Origin: Mixia osmundae IAM 14324
Lineage: Eukaryota > Basidiomycota > Mixiomycetes > Mixiales > Mixiaceae
Assembly (NCBI RefSeq): GCF_000708205.1
Contig: NW_014575559.1
Coordinates: 832,575 to 896,574 of the forward strand
Length of the DNA: 64,000 bases
Direction: 5' to 3'
Shown: one piece after another, positions 1-13,402 of the stretch
How positions within the stretch are numbered: position 1 is the stretch's first letter
How the letters are laid out: every line of letters starts with the position of its first letter
Position numbers and translations under genes: made by a program
The notes under the pieces: model-generated
Databases searched by the model: none
The model's input: only the letters and a program-made list of their open reading frames with translations
What the model was told of the DNA's origin: nothing

Positions 1-48
1 GCTCGCAAAATCGCGCTTGCCGTGTGCTCATCAAGTCAACCGAGAACG

Positions 49-2463
49 ATGTCTAGCTCGCTCGAAGGTCGACTGGCGACCTTGTCAATCACGCCGATAG
101 AGGACAAGACGGACGATGGCAGCGTAGTAGAGATCAAGCACTACTTCTTCAAGCCCAAACCAGCTGCTTCGTCAAATTCTGCAATAAAGCTCCTCGTCGT
201 CTTGGCCGAAGTCTCAAAGGACATTGGCAAAGCGACTGCGCTGGCCAAACAGCTAGGCTACAAAGATCTTCGTGCGGCAGACGATGGCCAGGTCAAAGAC
301 GTCCTTGGCGTTCCCAAATCACAAGGTGATCAACGCGTTGCCGTAAACCTACACCGATGCTCATGCCGTCTATGAGCAGCTTCCTTGCTGTCCATCCAGG
401 CGGATCACTCTCAGTTCATCCATCTCGTTGCTTCCTCAACCCTGCAGACTGCGCATTGTGTCTCCTTTCCGAACGAAAAGCACTCGACCGAGCAAGACTT
501 GGACGAAATCACGGGCAGGTCTGATCTCCAAAAGTCAGACCAACGAGACTGACGCAATGCAGCAGGCAAGACAGTCGTGCTGAAAGGTACAGATGCCAAG
601 CGCTTCGCCGAGAGCCGTGAATGCGCCGAGTTCAGCGAGGTTGAATTCGCCGAGCGAGGTGAACCTCAACCTGCCGCTCCCAAGGCTGCTGCTGCTCCTA
701 CTGCTGTGAAAGAACCCAAAGCGCAGCAAGGCAAAGCGAGGACAGCAGAGGAGGAAGAGATCCACGAGCTCGGTATACACGCAAAGAAACTCGAGGACTT
801 TCCGGGCTGGTATCAGCAAGTACTCATCAAGGGTGACATGGTATGCGATCTTGAACTCGACGCTTGACCCGGACCTGATGCTGCAGATTGCTCAGATTGA
901 TTACTATAGCGTGTCTGGCTGCTATATCCTCAAGCCATGGAGCTACGGCATCTGGGAAGTCATACAGCGTAGGCCTTTCCGTCCGATGAAAGGTACTTCG
1001 ACAGCTGATGGATTGAGCGCAGGATGGTTCGACGACCAGATCAAGCTGCTCGGTTGTAGCAATTGCTCATTCCCCCTCTTCGTCTCACAGCGAGTACTCG
1101 AGAAAGAAAAGGACCACATCGAAGGGTTCGCCCCCGAAGTCGCCTGGGTCACTCGGGCAGGCAGCACAGACTTGGAAGAACCCATTGCCATTCGCCCGAC
1201 ATCAGAAACGGTCATGTATCCGTACTACGCCAAGTGGATCCGAAGCCACCGTGATCTTCCGCTCAAGCTCAACCAGTGGAATTCTGTCGTCAGATGGGAA
1301 TTCAAGACGCCGCAGCCTTTCCTACGAACGCGCGAATTCCTCTGGCAAGAGGGACACACTGCCCATTTGACCAAAAGCGAAGCAGACGAAGAAGTGACCG
1401 ATATTCTAGATCTCTACAGAAGAGTGTACGAAGAGCTACTGGCCGTGCCCGTCATTCCTGGCATCAAGACCGAGAAAGAAAAGTTTGCCGGCGGACTCTA
1501 CACGACCACCGTGGAAGGCTTCATTCCTGCTTCGGGCAGAGGCATCCAGGGCGGTACATCCCATTGTCTCGGTCAGAACTTCAGCAAGATGTTCAACATC
1601 GTCGTACAAGATCCGAGCGCAAAGGAAGGCCAGGAGCTTCCTCCCATTCACGTCTGGCAGAATTCTTGGGGACTCTCCACTCGTACCATCGGCGTCATGG
1701 TCATGGTGCATGGCGATGACAAGGGGCTGGTCATGCCGCCTCGAGTTGCACAGCTGCAGGTCATCGTGCTCGGCGTTGGCATTACTGTCAAGACGGATGC
1801 AGAGATGAGGCAGAAGATCAACGACAAGTGCAAAGAGGTCGTCAAGCAATTACGCGCAGCTGGCATCAAAGCACAAGTAGACGATCGAGATACGCATACG
1901 CCTGGCTTCAAGTTTGCAGATTGGGAACTCAGGGGTGTGCCGCTCCGATTGGAGATCGGACCGAAAGATCTCGCGAGCGGCTCGGCGTTCTCTGCCCGAA
2001 GAGACACGGGCGTCAAGGCTCCCATCCCCTTCGATTCGCTCGTCAAGGATGTCTCGGCGTTGCTAGATCAGATTCAGAGCGACATGTTCACGCGAGCAAA
2101 GAAGACGTTCGATGAGCGTGTCATCTTCTTGACGGAGTGGAAGGATTTTGTGCCCACGCTCAACAAGGGATGTATCTGTGCAGTGCCATGGTGCGATGTC
2201 GAAGCTTGCGAGGATGCGATCAAGAAGAAAAGTGCAGAGGAGTACGTCGTCTTTGCTCTCTGGTCTGGCATGAGTGCTGATTAGAGAGCGGACGCAGAAC
2301 TGCCGAAGCTGTGGTTGACGAACGCGCGCCGTCTGCGGGAGCCAAGTCGCTCTGTATCCCCTTTGACAAGAAGCGGTTCACCGACAAGCCGGCGAGCGAG
2401 TACAAGTGCGTCAAGTGCGGTCAACAAGCAAAGCATATCACGCTCTTTGGCCGATCGTACTAG
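49..2463 (+). CDS. Prolyl-tRNA synthetase, cytosolic, with N-terminal YbaK-like editing domain
   Basis: Charges tRNA-Pro with proline in the cytosol (class II synthetase). Model: exons 49-325, 380-514, 566-840, 887-968, 1023-2241, 2298-2463, giving 717 aa with frame kept throughout. Residues about 1-150 resemble the YbaK/ProX Ala-tRNA-Pro editing domain. After a linker rich in Ala, Lys and Glu comes the catalytic core: VSGCYILKPWSYGIWE, then FAPEVAWVTRAG, then RPTSETVMYPYYAKWIRS (motif 2 region), then GGTSHCLGQNFSKMF. The C-terminal zinc-like domain ends in CVKCG and LFGRSY, the usual eukaryotic ending, and is reached only by splicing 2242-2297. The second intron (515-565) appears to use a GC donor. 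The start is the first ATG in frame; the true 5' UTR lies outside the window. Family assignment is firm; the 515-565 junction is the weakest. Confidence 0.93.
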
Positions 2464-2686
2464 ATGCATTGCACAACAGCCAATGATGAGATCATCATGA
2501 TGATCGTCACTACTCAAGAGCGTGTGAGCAGCTGCTGGTGACAGGCTTAGGTAGTATCGCCTAATGAGTAATCTTCATCCATCTGCTACAGAGTATGGCT
2601 CGCTTCCTCCGTTGTACTACCGCAAGGCTCGACAGCCCGCAACAAGACAGCTCGTGACAAAGGTATGATGATGACAACACGCTGTA
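2464..2686. other. Convergent 3' intergenic region
   Basis: Space between the ProRS stop codon and the stop codon of the opposing Asterix gene. It holds several TGATGA/TCATCA stretches but no ORF, tRNA-like or repeat structure that I can support. Presumably it carries the two 3' UTRs and polyadenylation signals. Confidence 0.5.
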
Positions 2687-3085
2687 TCATGATGATGGCC
2701 GGCTGACGGGAGCGGCGGCGACGTCGAGGACCTGCGGTAGGTAGAGCATGACCAGACTGAGCAAGCTCATCATGAGGCCGTTGATGGGCGACCCGGTACT
2801 CTGACCGAGATTGCCGAGATTATTGAGGAAGCCAGAGATGGCAGCGATGCTTCCCAGCCAAGCTGCCGATCTGTCCGGAGATCATCAGCCCGAGTCAGCA
2901 ATGAGCATGGTCAAGGGGGCAAAGATGGCAGACTTGTTCTTGGTGACCATGGCCAGACCGCCGAGGAGCATACCGAAGTTGCCTTGCATGTCGAGCGGCG
3001 CTTTCTCATCTGGATCGTGCCTCGGCTTGATGACGAGGTCCGGCCGTCTCGGATCCGAGGGATCTGCAAAGGCGAGCTTCGACAT
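2687..3085 (-). CDS. Asterix/WDR83OS family ER membrane protein (PAT10 homologue)
   Basis: Small ER protein. In animals Asterix partners CCDC47 in the PAT chaperone complex, which shields transmembrane helices during insertion. Two exons (minus strand, 3085-2934 and 2870-2687) encode 111 aa. Visible features are the N-terminal DPRRPDLVIKP motif matching the family SDPRRPNKVLRYKP signature, the loop GMLLGGLAMVTKNKSAAWLG, which aligns across the splice junction with the human region around LKLKWCAW, and two or three hydrophobic helices ending in SLLSLVMLYLPQ. Without removing the 63-nt intron the ORF stops right after the first helix. The start is the ATG just before the conserved motif, 107 bp from the divergent Cdc5 start. 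Family call is strong; function in fungi is inferred. Confidence 0.85.
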
Positions 3086-3192
3086 GACTGCCTGCTCAGT
3101 CGACCGACCGTCTCTGAGGCCAAGTTGATTTTGACTTTGGCCAGTTTCGCGACGAGTCGAGAGGCCGAGGGAGGAAGCAGGCACAGCACAAG
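3086..3192. promoter_or_regulatory. Shared divergent promoter, Asterix / CDC5
   Basis: Only 107 bp separates the two divergent start codons, so this stretch must hold both 5' UTRs and core promoters unless transcription starts inside the coding regions. No clear TATA box is visible. Confidence 0.5.
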
Positions 3193-6091
<2,899 letters not shown>

Positions 6092-6532
6092 TCTTGTTTC
6101 ATTGCACTCTTCAAGTAGCTCAGATATTTGCACGCGACGTGAGGCTAAACGTTCCTCGAGCAGCTCAGTAGAAATTCCGCGACCATGTTGCGTAATTATG
6201 ATGAAAGGCAGATACATCAGACCCATCAAGCTCGCGTAGGAGCAAAGCACTTGACCAAAGTGAAAAGAAACAACTTGCGATATAGCGAGTCGAGCAATGA
6301 GCTGTACAACAACTTGCTCTACGCTTCTGCAGGCCCTACATCTTTGCTGATTGAGAGCGACAATGGCAACAACAAAGTCTTGCATGTCTGAGCTACCTCT
6401 TGACGTTGCCGAATAGAGGCGAATCTTATCTAGCGCGCCCATTGCTGGCTCCAGAGCGCGCGGCATCAGGAGCGGAGACGGTGGGGACAATGACTTGACG
6501 ACGAGCAGCGTTTCAAGTTCAGCACTTCGATC
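6092..6532. other. Intergenic region after CDC5
   Basis: 441 bp with no family-recognisable ORF on either strand. Short ORFs here look random. It should contain the CDC5 3' UTR and the promoter of the small gene that follows. Confidence 0.4.
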
Positions 6533-7084
6533 ATGGCCGGCGCAGAGGCAGTCTGTGAGCTCAAGACGGAGAGTCCAGAGCATCCTGCTGAATGCATGAA
6601 CAGCAAGCTACCTGAGTAAATGCATTGCAGGCGATGGCACGCCAAGCGCAACGACCAACGAGTCCGCTTCTCGCATCACTAGCTTGCTCATCGACAAACA
6701 CGGCGGAGACCAAACTGACGCCTTTCGAGCAGATGCCCGTCGTCCTTCTGATCCCACTGGCCTTCGCTGATCAATATGCGATAACAGGCACGCAGTATTT
6801 CGCTAGCATTGAAGAAAGACAATGCCGAGTTGCGCGAGCAGCTCTCGAGCGGGCAAGTAGACGAAGCGACCTTAGCTGCGATGATCAATGAGGGGCCATC
6901 AGCTTTCGCTAGCAAGCTTCAGCAAGCCAAGGACGAACAGACTGAGCAGGACAATCTCGACGCGGCACTAGGTCGCGATGCGGTCGAACCGCAGCCACTA
7001 CGAGAGGAGGCGGGCGAAGGCGGCCTGAAGGACGCTGCTGGACCTCGCGTTGGTCCGAACAGCGAGCAATTCGATTACCGATGA
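6533..7084 (+). CDS. Small hypothetical protein with charged C-terminal half
   Basis: Not recognised. The last exon (6788-7084) is the best supported part, a polar helix-forming segment (KKDNAELREQLSSGQ, then INEGPSAFASKLQQAKDEQ) with an acidic tail. A frame-consistent model uses exons 6533-6550, 6631-6738 and 6788-7084 (140 aa). The second intron has a weak donor (GTCGTC) but a normal branch site and acceptor; the first exon is only 18 nt and is a guess. The stop codon lies 10 bp from the stop of the opposing VPS52 gene. It may be a coiled-coil accessory subunit of some complex, but nothing specific supports that. Confidence 0.4.
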
Positions 7085-7094
7085 CCGAAGATCG

Positions 7095-9358
7095 TCAGAG
7101 TGAGAACGACAATTTTCGATCCGGTTGTAACATCACCGATGGTCTGCGTTCTAGCTCGCGGAAGTAGCCAATCTCCGCCTGACCGCGAGGGTGACTGGTT
7201 GTACCGTAGCCTTGTGCAAGCTGTTCGATGACTGTCCTGATGACAGATAGGATGAAAGCCGCTGCTTGATCGCGATCGATCATTTTGGTGGATTGTGAGA
7301 TGATGAGTCGCTCTACCTCGTTGCGCAAGCGCAGCAAGCTGCAAGTGTCCGTGTCAGTCTCGAAACGACCCGCTAAAGATGTCCAAGCACCTTGAGCTGG
7401 CCATTGCATCGTCCGCCGCGTCCGGGCTGCTCAGTACGATCAATTCTTGAAAAAGAGCTCCATATCGCGCTGCGACCTGTGCAGCATGCGTGAGCGCGCT
7501 GACCGACTTCACTGACAATGAAGTACAAACGATCCTGATATGATCTGCGGACGGCGCCGTGCGACTTCGCAAGGCGTTCGTCAGCGAGATGGACCCCGCT
7601 TTGTCAGACGAAAGCTGCTTCACGCTATCGATCTGTTCGCCCATTTTCTTCTGGAAAGCAGGCCACAGCGCTAATCGGATTGATTGCAAGTGTGCTTCCA
7701 TGGCCGCACAGGGACACTGTCGTGATACGACCGCGCGAAGCGTGATGGCTTCGTTCAGACGGATCATGCAGAGGATCGAGCTCGGGCCTGGTTGAGACAG
7801 CTCGAGTAGAGACGATGCAAAGTTGCTAGCGTACTCCAGACACGGCTCCATCGTCTTGAGCCACATGGATTCGATGAGCGCCGACTTGGCTCGATCGCTC
7901 GATCTGTAGGAAGGCATCTTGACCTTCGAACCCGTCAAGTCTGATGTCGTCGTAACGCTGGCGGCATCATCCTCGTCAAGCGTACGATCTTCGCCGCTGA
8001 AGATGCTACTGCCGAGCACGCCATCGTCTCGACTGAGCATGTCCCACCCTGCCGAGGATGAGGTCTCTGAAGTTGACATAATTGCGCTCGTCGGATCGAT
8101 TGGAGCTGGAGCGGGAGCACCAAAAAATGATGAGATGAACGCATACTCGCTTGCCACGTTATCGAACAATACGATGGCGATGGATCGGAATACTTGCTCT
8201 GGCTGAGCTTGCAAGGTGAGATCATCGGCCATGTAGGCTAGCAGGATGTGCGAATCGCCGAGCTCGGAGAGCTCTTTGAGTTTAGACGCGCGGCTAGTCA
8301 CTTGTTGTAAGGTAGTACCTGGCAGCACCGGTCCGATGAGCTCACGTGCAGCACTGCTGCGAGCCTGCATGCCCATTCAGCTGAAACTATCCGAAGTAGT
8401 CGGGACATACTCGGATACGTTCCAGCGAGCGCACATAGCGCCGGAAGCCGGTCTCGTAATACCACCGTATATGGGTGAGGTAGACTTTCTGAACCTCGTG
8501 CGCTGTTTTGAGGGCGTGCCGCTGCAGAAAGGCAAACAGCTCGCGATAGCGCAGGAGAACCGAAGTCTGTAAAATCTGCAGATTGGGCGCGATAGACGTT
8601 TTGTAAGGCATCAAAGCTTCTACGAAGAAAGCTCTAATCTTCTCCGCAGCCTAAGTCGGGCGCATGAACTTCCACTATATTCTTGGAAGCAAGATGGCCG
8701 ACCTTGATGCGCAGTAGCTCGGCTACATTGTCAAGCGACTGGCGCGCAGCAACGCGGGGGCCAGTCTTGATCGCCAAGAGATGAGATTCGAGTCGAGCAA
8801 TCGCCTCGAGCCACGTCTCATCGATTTGAGTCTCCGTGATCTTTCGAACCAAGTCGGGTGTGATAGTAATGCTTTCTACCAGTGGACGAAGCGAGCGTTC
8901 CAATGCCTGCAATGGAGAGACGACTGTATGAGCAGCACTCACCTGGCATGCGCAGTGAAATGTACCTTGCGTGAAACGAGTCGTTGATCCAGAGTCTTGC
9001 CACGATCTTGTAAAGACGCAATCTGGCCGGATACTGCAGCAAGCTCTGTTTGAAAGGTGGCAAGGAAGGCTTTGAGACTGTCTAGAAGTGATGAGCTCGT
9101 CTGTGACCCTGTCAGACTTCAGTCATAAGCTTGGATCTCGGGGCGCGTCACTTGCGGCAATCTGGCTGTGCAAGTCGAGCAAGTCTTGCGTATGACCGAG
9201 AACTGCGCAGTCTGTAAGCTGAATAGGTATTGCACTGTACGAAGGGCATCCTCACATTGCAAATCGTCAGCAATCTCTCGTTGTTCCTGTTGCAGCGTCG
9301 CGTTGCGTAAGGCGAGCCGAATATCGCCAAGCTGAGCCGCTTCGGATGCCAGGGACAT
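7095..9358 (-). CDS. VPS52: Vps52, GARP/EARP tethering complex subunit
   Basis: Subunit of the GARP tether that captures endosome-derived vesicles at the trans-Golgi. Eight minus-strand exons fit with intact frame: 9358-9256, 9211-9152, 9108-8966, 8906-8703, 8650-8411, 8364-7531, 7476-7391, 7338-7095 (637 aa). Diagnostic stretches are DLLDLHSQIAASD (human NIASLHNQITACD), LKAFLATFQTELAAVSGQI, the KAAEKIRAFFVEALMPYKTS / NLQILQTSVLLRYRELFAFL block, and DHIRIVAARYGALF matching PHYITRRYAEF. The last is formed only if the 54-nt intron 7530-7477 is removed; that intron is 3n and stop-free. The first ATG lies 21 bp after the stop of an upstream gene on the same strand, so the promoter must overlap that gene. 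Slightly shorter than animal Vps52 (723 aa). Confidence 0.88.
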
Positions 9359-9379
9359 GTAGTCTGTGTAGTGATCAGC

Positions 9380-10078
9380 TCACCGAGCAGGCTTGTCCAC
9401 CATCGCATGAGCGCTGACCCTCTGAGTCCCCGGCCTATCGAGCCTTAGCGGATCAGCTCGTAACGTTCCTATCATTCTTGCGCAGCTTACTTGAGCAGAC
9501 TGCGGCACTGCTGCGCTCGCCTCGGTCAGCATCTTGTCGTCGAGACCGAGCTGTCGGAGCCATGCTGATGCAGTCGTTAGCATGCCGGCCGACCAGACCC
9601 CCAGCTCCTGCTGATCTGATAGTACGCGCTCGCGCGACTGGCCGACTTTGCCACTCAAGAGGACGGCAAAGCTAGCGTCCTGCCCATACAGGACACGGTG
9701 CCCATCTTTGCCGCTATCTCATTCTCCATCAGTCATGAAACCTCTCAGGAACGCGCGAGTACCGCTACGCGAGCAGAGCCAGGGCTTCAGATCTGTCCAG
9801 CCCAGGCTGCGAGTTGTACCTAGACTGCTCTCTAGCTCACTGACAATGGACTCCTGGGTTTCTGCCGCTCTGTACGAACACGTCACTAGTCGAGCAACAC
9901 GATACAAAGACGAGGCAGGAGGTCGCGCGGAGATGACAACATGCAGGCGCTGTACCTCGGGACGTCCACATGTCACGATCGACGAGGTGTACGCGCCGAG
10001 GTGATCAGTCGCTCTCGCTCTGTCATTCTCGTGCCGCTTGCGCGCTTCTGCTTCTACTTCTCCCGAGCTCACCAGCAT
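9380..10078 (-). CDS. Hypothetical protein, three-exon model
   Basis: Not recognised. Open frames on the minus strand join cleanly through two normal-looking introns (9762-9718, branch ACTGATG; 9490-9422) as exons 10078-9763, 9717-9491 and 9421-9380, giving 194 aa. Sequence such as SLGWTDLKPWLCSRSD and GHRVLYGQDASFAVLLSGKV looks like folded protein, not low complexity. The proposed start codon overlaps the start codon proposed for the plus-strand gene at 10077, so at least one of these starts is probably wrong. The stop sits 21 bp upstream of the VPS52 start. Alternatively this could be an upstream part of a longer VPS52 transcript, but no Vps52 homology is visible here. Confidence 0.42.
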
Positions 10079-11586
10079 GACCGAGCCGATCGGTCCTAGC
10101 TATTCTTGCGCTTCACCACAGCTTCTTATGCAGCTCATGACCGTCTACATCGAATACGAGAGCGAACAAGAGATCTTCGAAAAGGCCAGCGAGGCGGTAC
10201 GAGTCTCCAGCGAAAAGCTCAACGCACTCTGTCTCACCATCGCTATTCTTCATGCTGCATGTATCCTGCCCGAGGTCGCTTCACTCGAAGAGACGAGCTA
10301 CGCCGAATCATCCACTCATACTGATAAAGGTGTGTGCCTGTCTTGTTGACGAGCGGGCTACCTCAAAGAGCCTCACAGGGTCAGACCACGCTATGCACAC
10401 ATCTCTGATCAATTCTCAGGTCTGCTCACTGGACGAAAGCGAGCTAGCGAGGACCGTTCTATCGTGTAAGCTCTGACGCGATGTGTGTGCAGTCTGTCCC
10501 CAGCACAGCCTCGGCGGGTCCAACAGAAGCTCATCAGGCTCAGTCGAGGTCAACCGATCGACTTTTGGAGAGGGTACGCTACTCGTCGATGTGCGCCTAC
10601 TGCCCTGACTGTCGCGACAGGCTTCTACGACACGCTTCTACAATTCGAGGCCTCGTGCTTACAAGGCACCTTCACGCCCCTCATCGGCGCTCGAACTGTT
10701 CCATCGAGTTCGTCAAGCTGGTCTTTTCTGTCACAGTACAGCTGACGGCATGCGCAGCGATTATCGTCAGAGGTAATCGCACGCGTGCTCTGCTGCGCCA
10801 AACATTCTATGGACCTCATATCACGCCGGTCAGATTAGACGATAGCCCGCGAATCTACCGCGGGCAGCTCGACTTCTCTCTGCCACCCTCGCCGCAGCTC
10901 AGCCCCACCAAGCCAAAGCAGGACAAAGGGTGTATCGAATGCTCCTTGCGGAATAAACCCCTGGAGAGCTTGATGGTCCGCCCACTCGGGAAGAAGGGCA
11001 GATATCAGCTCATCTGCCATGGCTGCATCAAGAAGATTATCACACTGTGCTCGGGCAAAGGCGCAACGGACGGCGATACGCTGGACGAGCAACTCACTAA
11101 GGGTTGTCTCAACAAAGCAGACTCTGCGCTTCTGGACAGAGCGCTCGTGCTCCGCGGGACCGACAAGATTACTTACAATCACTTTCTCGGGCACATGCAG
11201 CCAGCAAATCAGTGCTCTACCGTCGAAATCAGAGGCTACTTGCAAGAGTATGCGCATGGAACGTTTGCACCGGATGCAGAACTCATGGCAACGTTCAATG
11301 GTTTCCTCGGCCACAACAAAGTAAAGCATGGTATGATGATCACTTCGACGAGGCGGAAGCAAAACTCATGCCCGCTGCAACAGATCAGAATGGTCCGGCA
11401 ACGGCCAAATTGCTCTCCTCGCTTTTGAGAGGTGAGCGACCGTGCGCGACCATTCCGTCGGCTTATGTGATTTTTGCATACAGAGCTCAGAGAGCGACAC
11501 AAAAATGAGATCAAGTCGACATCTGATCGACGGGCAGCCCAGATTGCATGGCAAGCGCGCACGATTGCAAGCATGGTCAGGACTTA
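10077..11586 (+). CDS. Hypothetical multi-exon protein with paired cysteines
   Basis: Not recognised; internal splicing is only partly solved. The 5' exon (from 10077) encodes a helical segment (MTVYIEYESEQEIFEKASEA). A central exon (from about 10775) encodes FYGPHITPVRLDDSPRIYRG and a possible zinc-binding pair CIEC...CHGC about 35 residues apart (10940-11035). The 3' part is clear: an intron from about 11248 to 11317 joins GYLQ to KAWYDDHFDEAEAKLMPAAT, and a second intron (about 11429-11483) leads to a basic helical C terminus ending in ASMVRT with stop TAA at 11584-11586. The 10330-10500 region has several competing splice options, including an implausibly short 27-nt one. No function can be assigned. 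Confidence 0.45.
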
Positions 11587-11897
11587 AGCGGACAATCACG
11601 AATGTTATAGCAATCTCCTTTCCACGTCATATCACACATCCCATCGACACACTTCATAGCCATGCTTCGCTCAACGCGATCACGCAACACAGACCGTGTA
11701 TCGCATGCAAGCGGACGAATCTTTCGGCTTTTCGCAGACAATTTTGATATGCGAGATAGTCTGAGTATGTGCCTCTCTGTGAGAATCGATCAACTTTGAA
11801 GGGCCTCGTCAGGCAGCCTATCGGTCTCGCTTCTCTTGCACTAATCATTTGGTTTGACGCGACGCGTCGCCCGCCGCTTACCTCGCCGCTTTGCGTC
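11587..11897. other. Intergenic region upstream of NTH1
   Basis: 311 bp between a stop codon and the NTH1 ATG on the same strand. The NTH1 frame is open upstream to 11769, but no ATG precedes 11898 in that stretch. No other gene or repeat seen. Confidence 0.4.
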
Positions 11898-13197
11898 ATG
11901 CTGCCAGATCTGTCCAAATTTGCTGCTCCAGCGAGTCGTCTGACAAGATCAACCTCTCGCCGACAGTCTGATCTCGATCAGGAGACTCCCACGACGCCCA
12001 AGCGACGCAGACAGACGAAAGCCTCTTCCGCATCACCACCCTTGACAGATGCAGCTGGCCTCGCTAGCCCGGCACAAGAAGTTGATGTCAAAGCTATCCT
12101 GAAGGCAGAAGGAGCTGACGCGCCTGCTGCGAGTCGGAAAGCCAAGCCGATCAAGCTCAAACTCGATAGACCTCACCCGGCCCCTACGCGATGGCAAGAG
12201 CAATGGCGGGTACTGACAGAGCAACGCAAGACAATCATTGCGCCCGTCGATACCATGGGCTGCGATAAAGCTGGTCGCAACCTCAAGGACATCATCACAC
12301 CCAGGGATGATCGCTACCAGACTCTCATCTCCCTCATGCTGTCCTCTCAAACGAAAGATCAAGTCACAGATGAAGCAGCCAGCAATTTACGCGATCGTAT
12401 ACCTGGCGGCTTCAACATAGAATCTATCTTGGCTGCGAGCGACGAACAGATCTCGTCTTGTATCAACAAGGTCGGCTTTTGGCGGCGCAAGACTGACTAC
12501 ATCAGACGAACATCTGAGATGCTACGCGATCTTCATGACAGCGATGTGCCCAAGACGATCCAGGAGCTATGCGATCTACCCGGTGTCGGGCCAAAGATGG
12601 TGAGTAGCGACACAATCTGCCAGCTGAGTTGGGACTGACCCAGGGCGCATTTGACCAGGGATTCCTCTCTTTGCAGTCACAGGGCATCAACGGAGGTATA
12701 GGCGTCGATACGCACGTCCATCGAATCACACATCGGTTGAGATGGCATCGCAAAGAGCCAAAAGACGCCGAAGAGACACGGCTCAATCTAGAGAGCTGGC
12801 TGCCCTCAGAGCTGCACGGCGTCATCAATAAGACCCTAGTTGGGTTTGGACAGGTAGACTTTGTCCATGTGCATTCTTGCAGATACTCATGACCTACGGT
12901 GTACAGGCCGTATGTCTGCCCGTGGGACCGAGATGCGATCTTTGCGATCTGGGCAAGGCATCACTTTGCCCGTCTCGGGTCAAAGTCGACACACTCAAAC
13001 GCTCGCCATCAAAATACTTGGCCAAGCAAGAGATCAAGATAGACGATGATGCGCTCCTTTTGGCAAAGGAGGAGGATATCAAGCCGACCCTTGACGATCT
13101 CAAGCCTGATACCGTCATCCTTAACGGTCACGCTTTGGCAGGCGAGGTCAAGATAGAGCCGTCAGAGGGAGCAGTGGTAGAGGAGCGGACTGTGTGA
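11898..13197 (+). CDS. NTH1: Endonuclease III homologue, bifunctional DNA N-glycosylase/AP lyase
   Basis: Base-excision repair enzyme removing oxidised pyrimidines in nucleus and mitochondria. Exons 11898-12599, 12659-12853, 12907-13197 give 395 aa. The HhH motif LPGVGPKM carries the catalytic lysine (about K233), split from the rest by intron 1. VDTHVHR supplies the catalytic aspartate (about D251). LVGFGQ leads into the [4Fe-4S] loop, C302-X6-C309-X2-C312-X7-C320. The first 100 residues are a Lys/Arg/Ser-rich extension plausible as a nuclear or mitochondrial targeting region. Intron 2 has two in-frame acceptors, at 12882 and 12906; the downstream one gives the canonical GFGQ-AVCLP join and a normal 53-nt intron. 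The ATG is the first in the open frame. Confidence 0.93.
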
Positions 13198-13402
13198 AGA
13201 CCAGGTCAACAGGAAATGCATTGCAGGCACAGGCTGTGTCAGCAACATATGGCAGACAACAAAAGGCGAAGATGATACGCCGCACGTAATCACAATTGCA
13301 AGCCTACACCACAGAGGTTGAAAGCAGCGCTTTGCCGAGTCATAAAGTTAAAGTCGTCAGATGCATCGTCGTGTCGGGGTCTGGCGTGAATCACAGAGTG
13401 AC
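13198..13402. other. Convergent 3' region NTH1 / AGO
   Basis: 205 bp between the two convergent stop codons. Nothing gene-like; expected to hold both 3' UTRs. Confidence 0.45.

Noticed and set aside
10466-10492. 27-nt intron with GTAAGC donor, CTGAC and TGCAG
   Set aside because: Signals look good, but the length is below what fungal spliceosomes are known to remove, and a longer intron spanning 10330-10492 is possible. Left unresolved.
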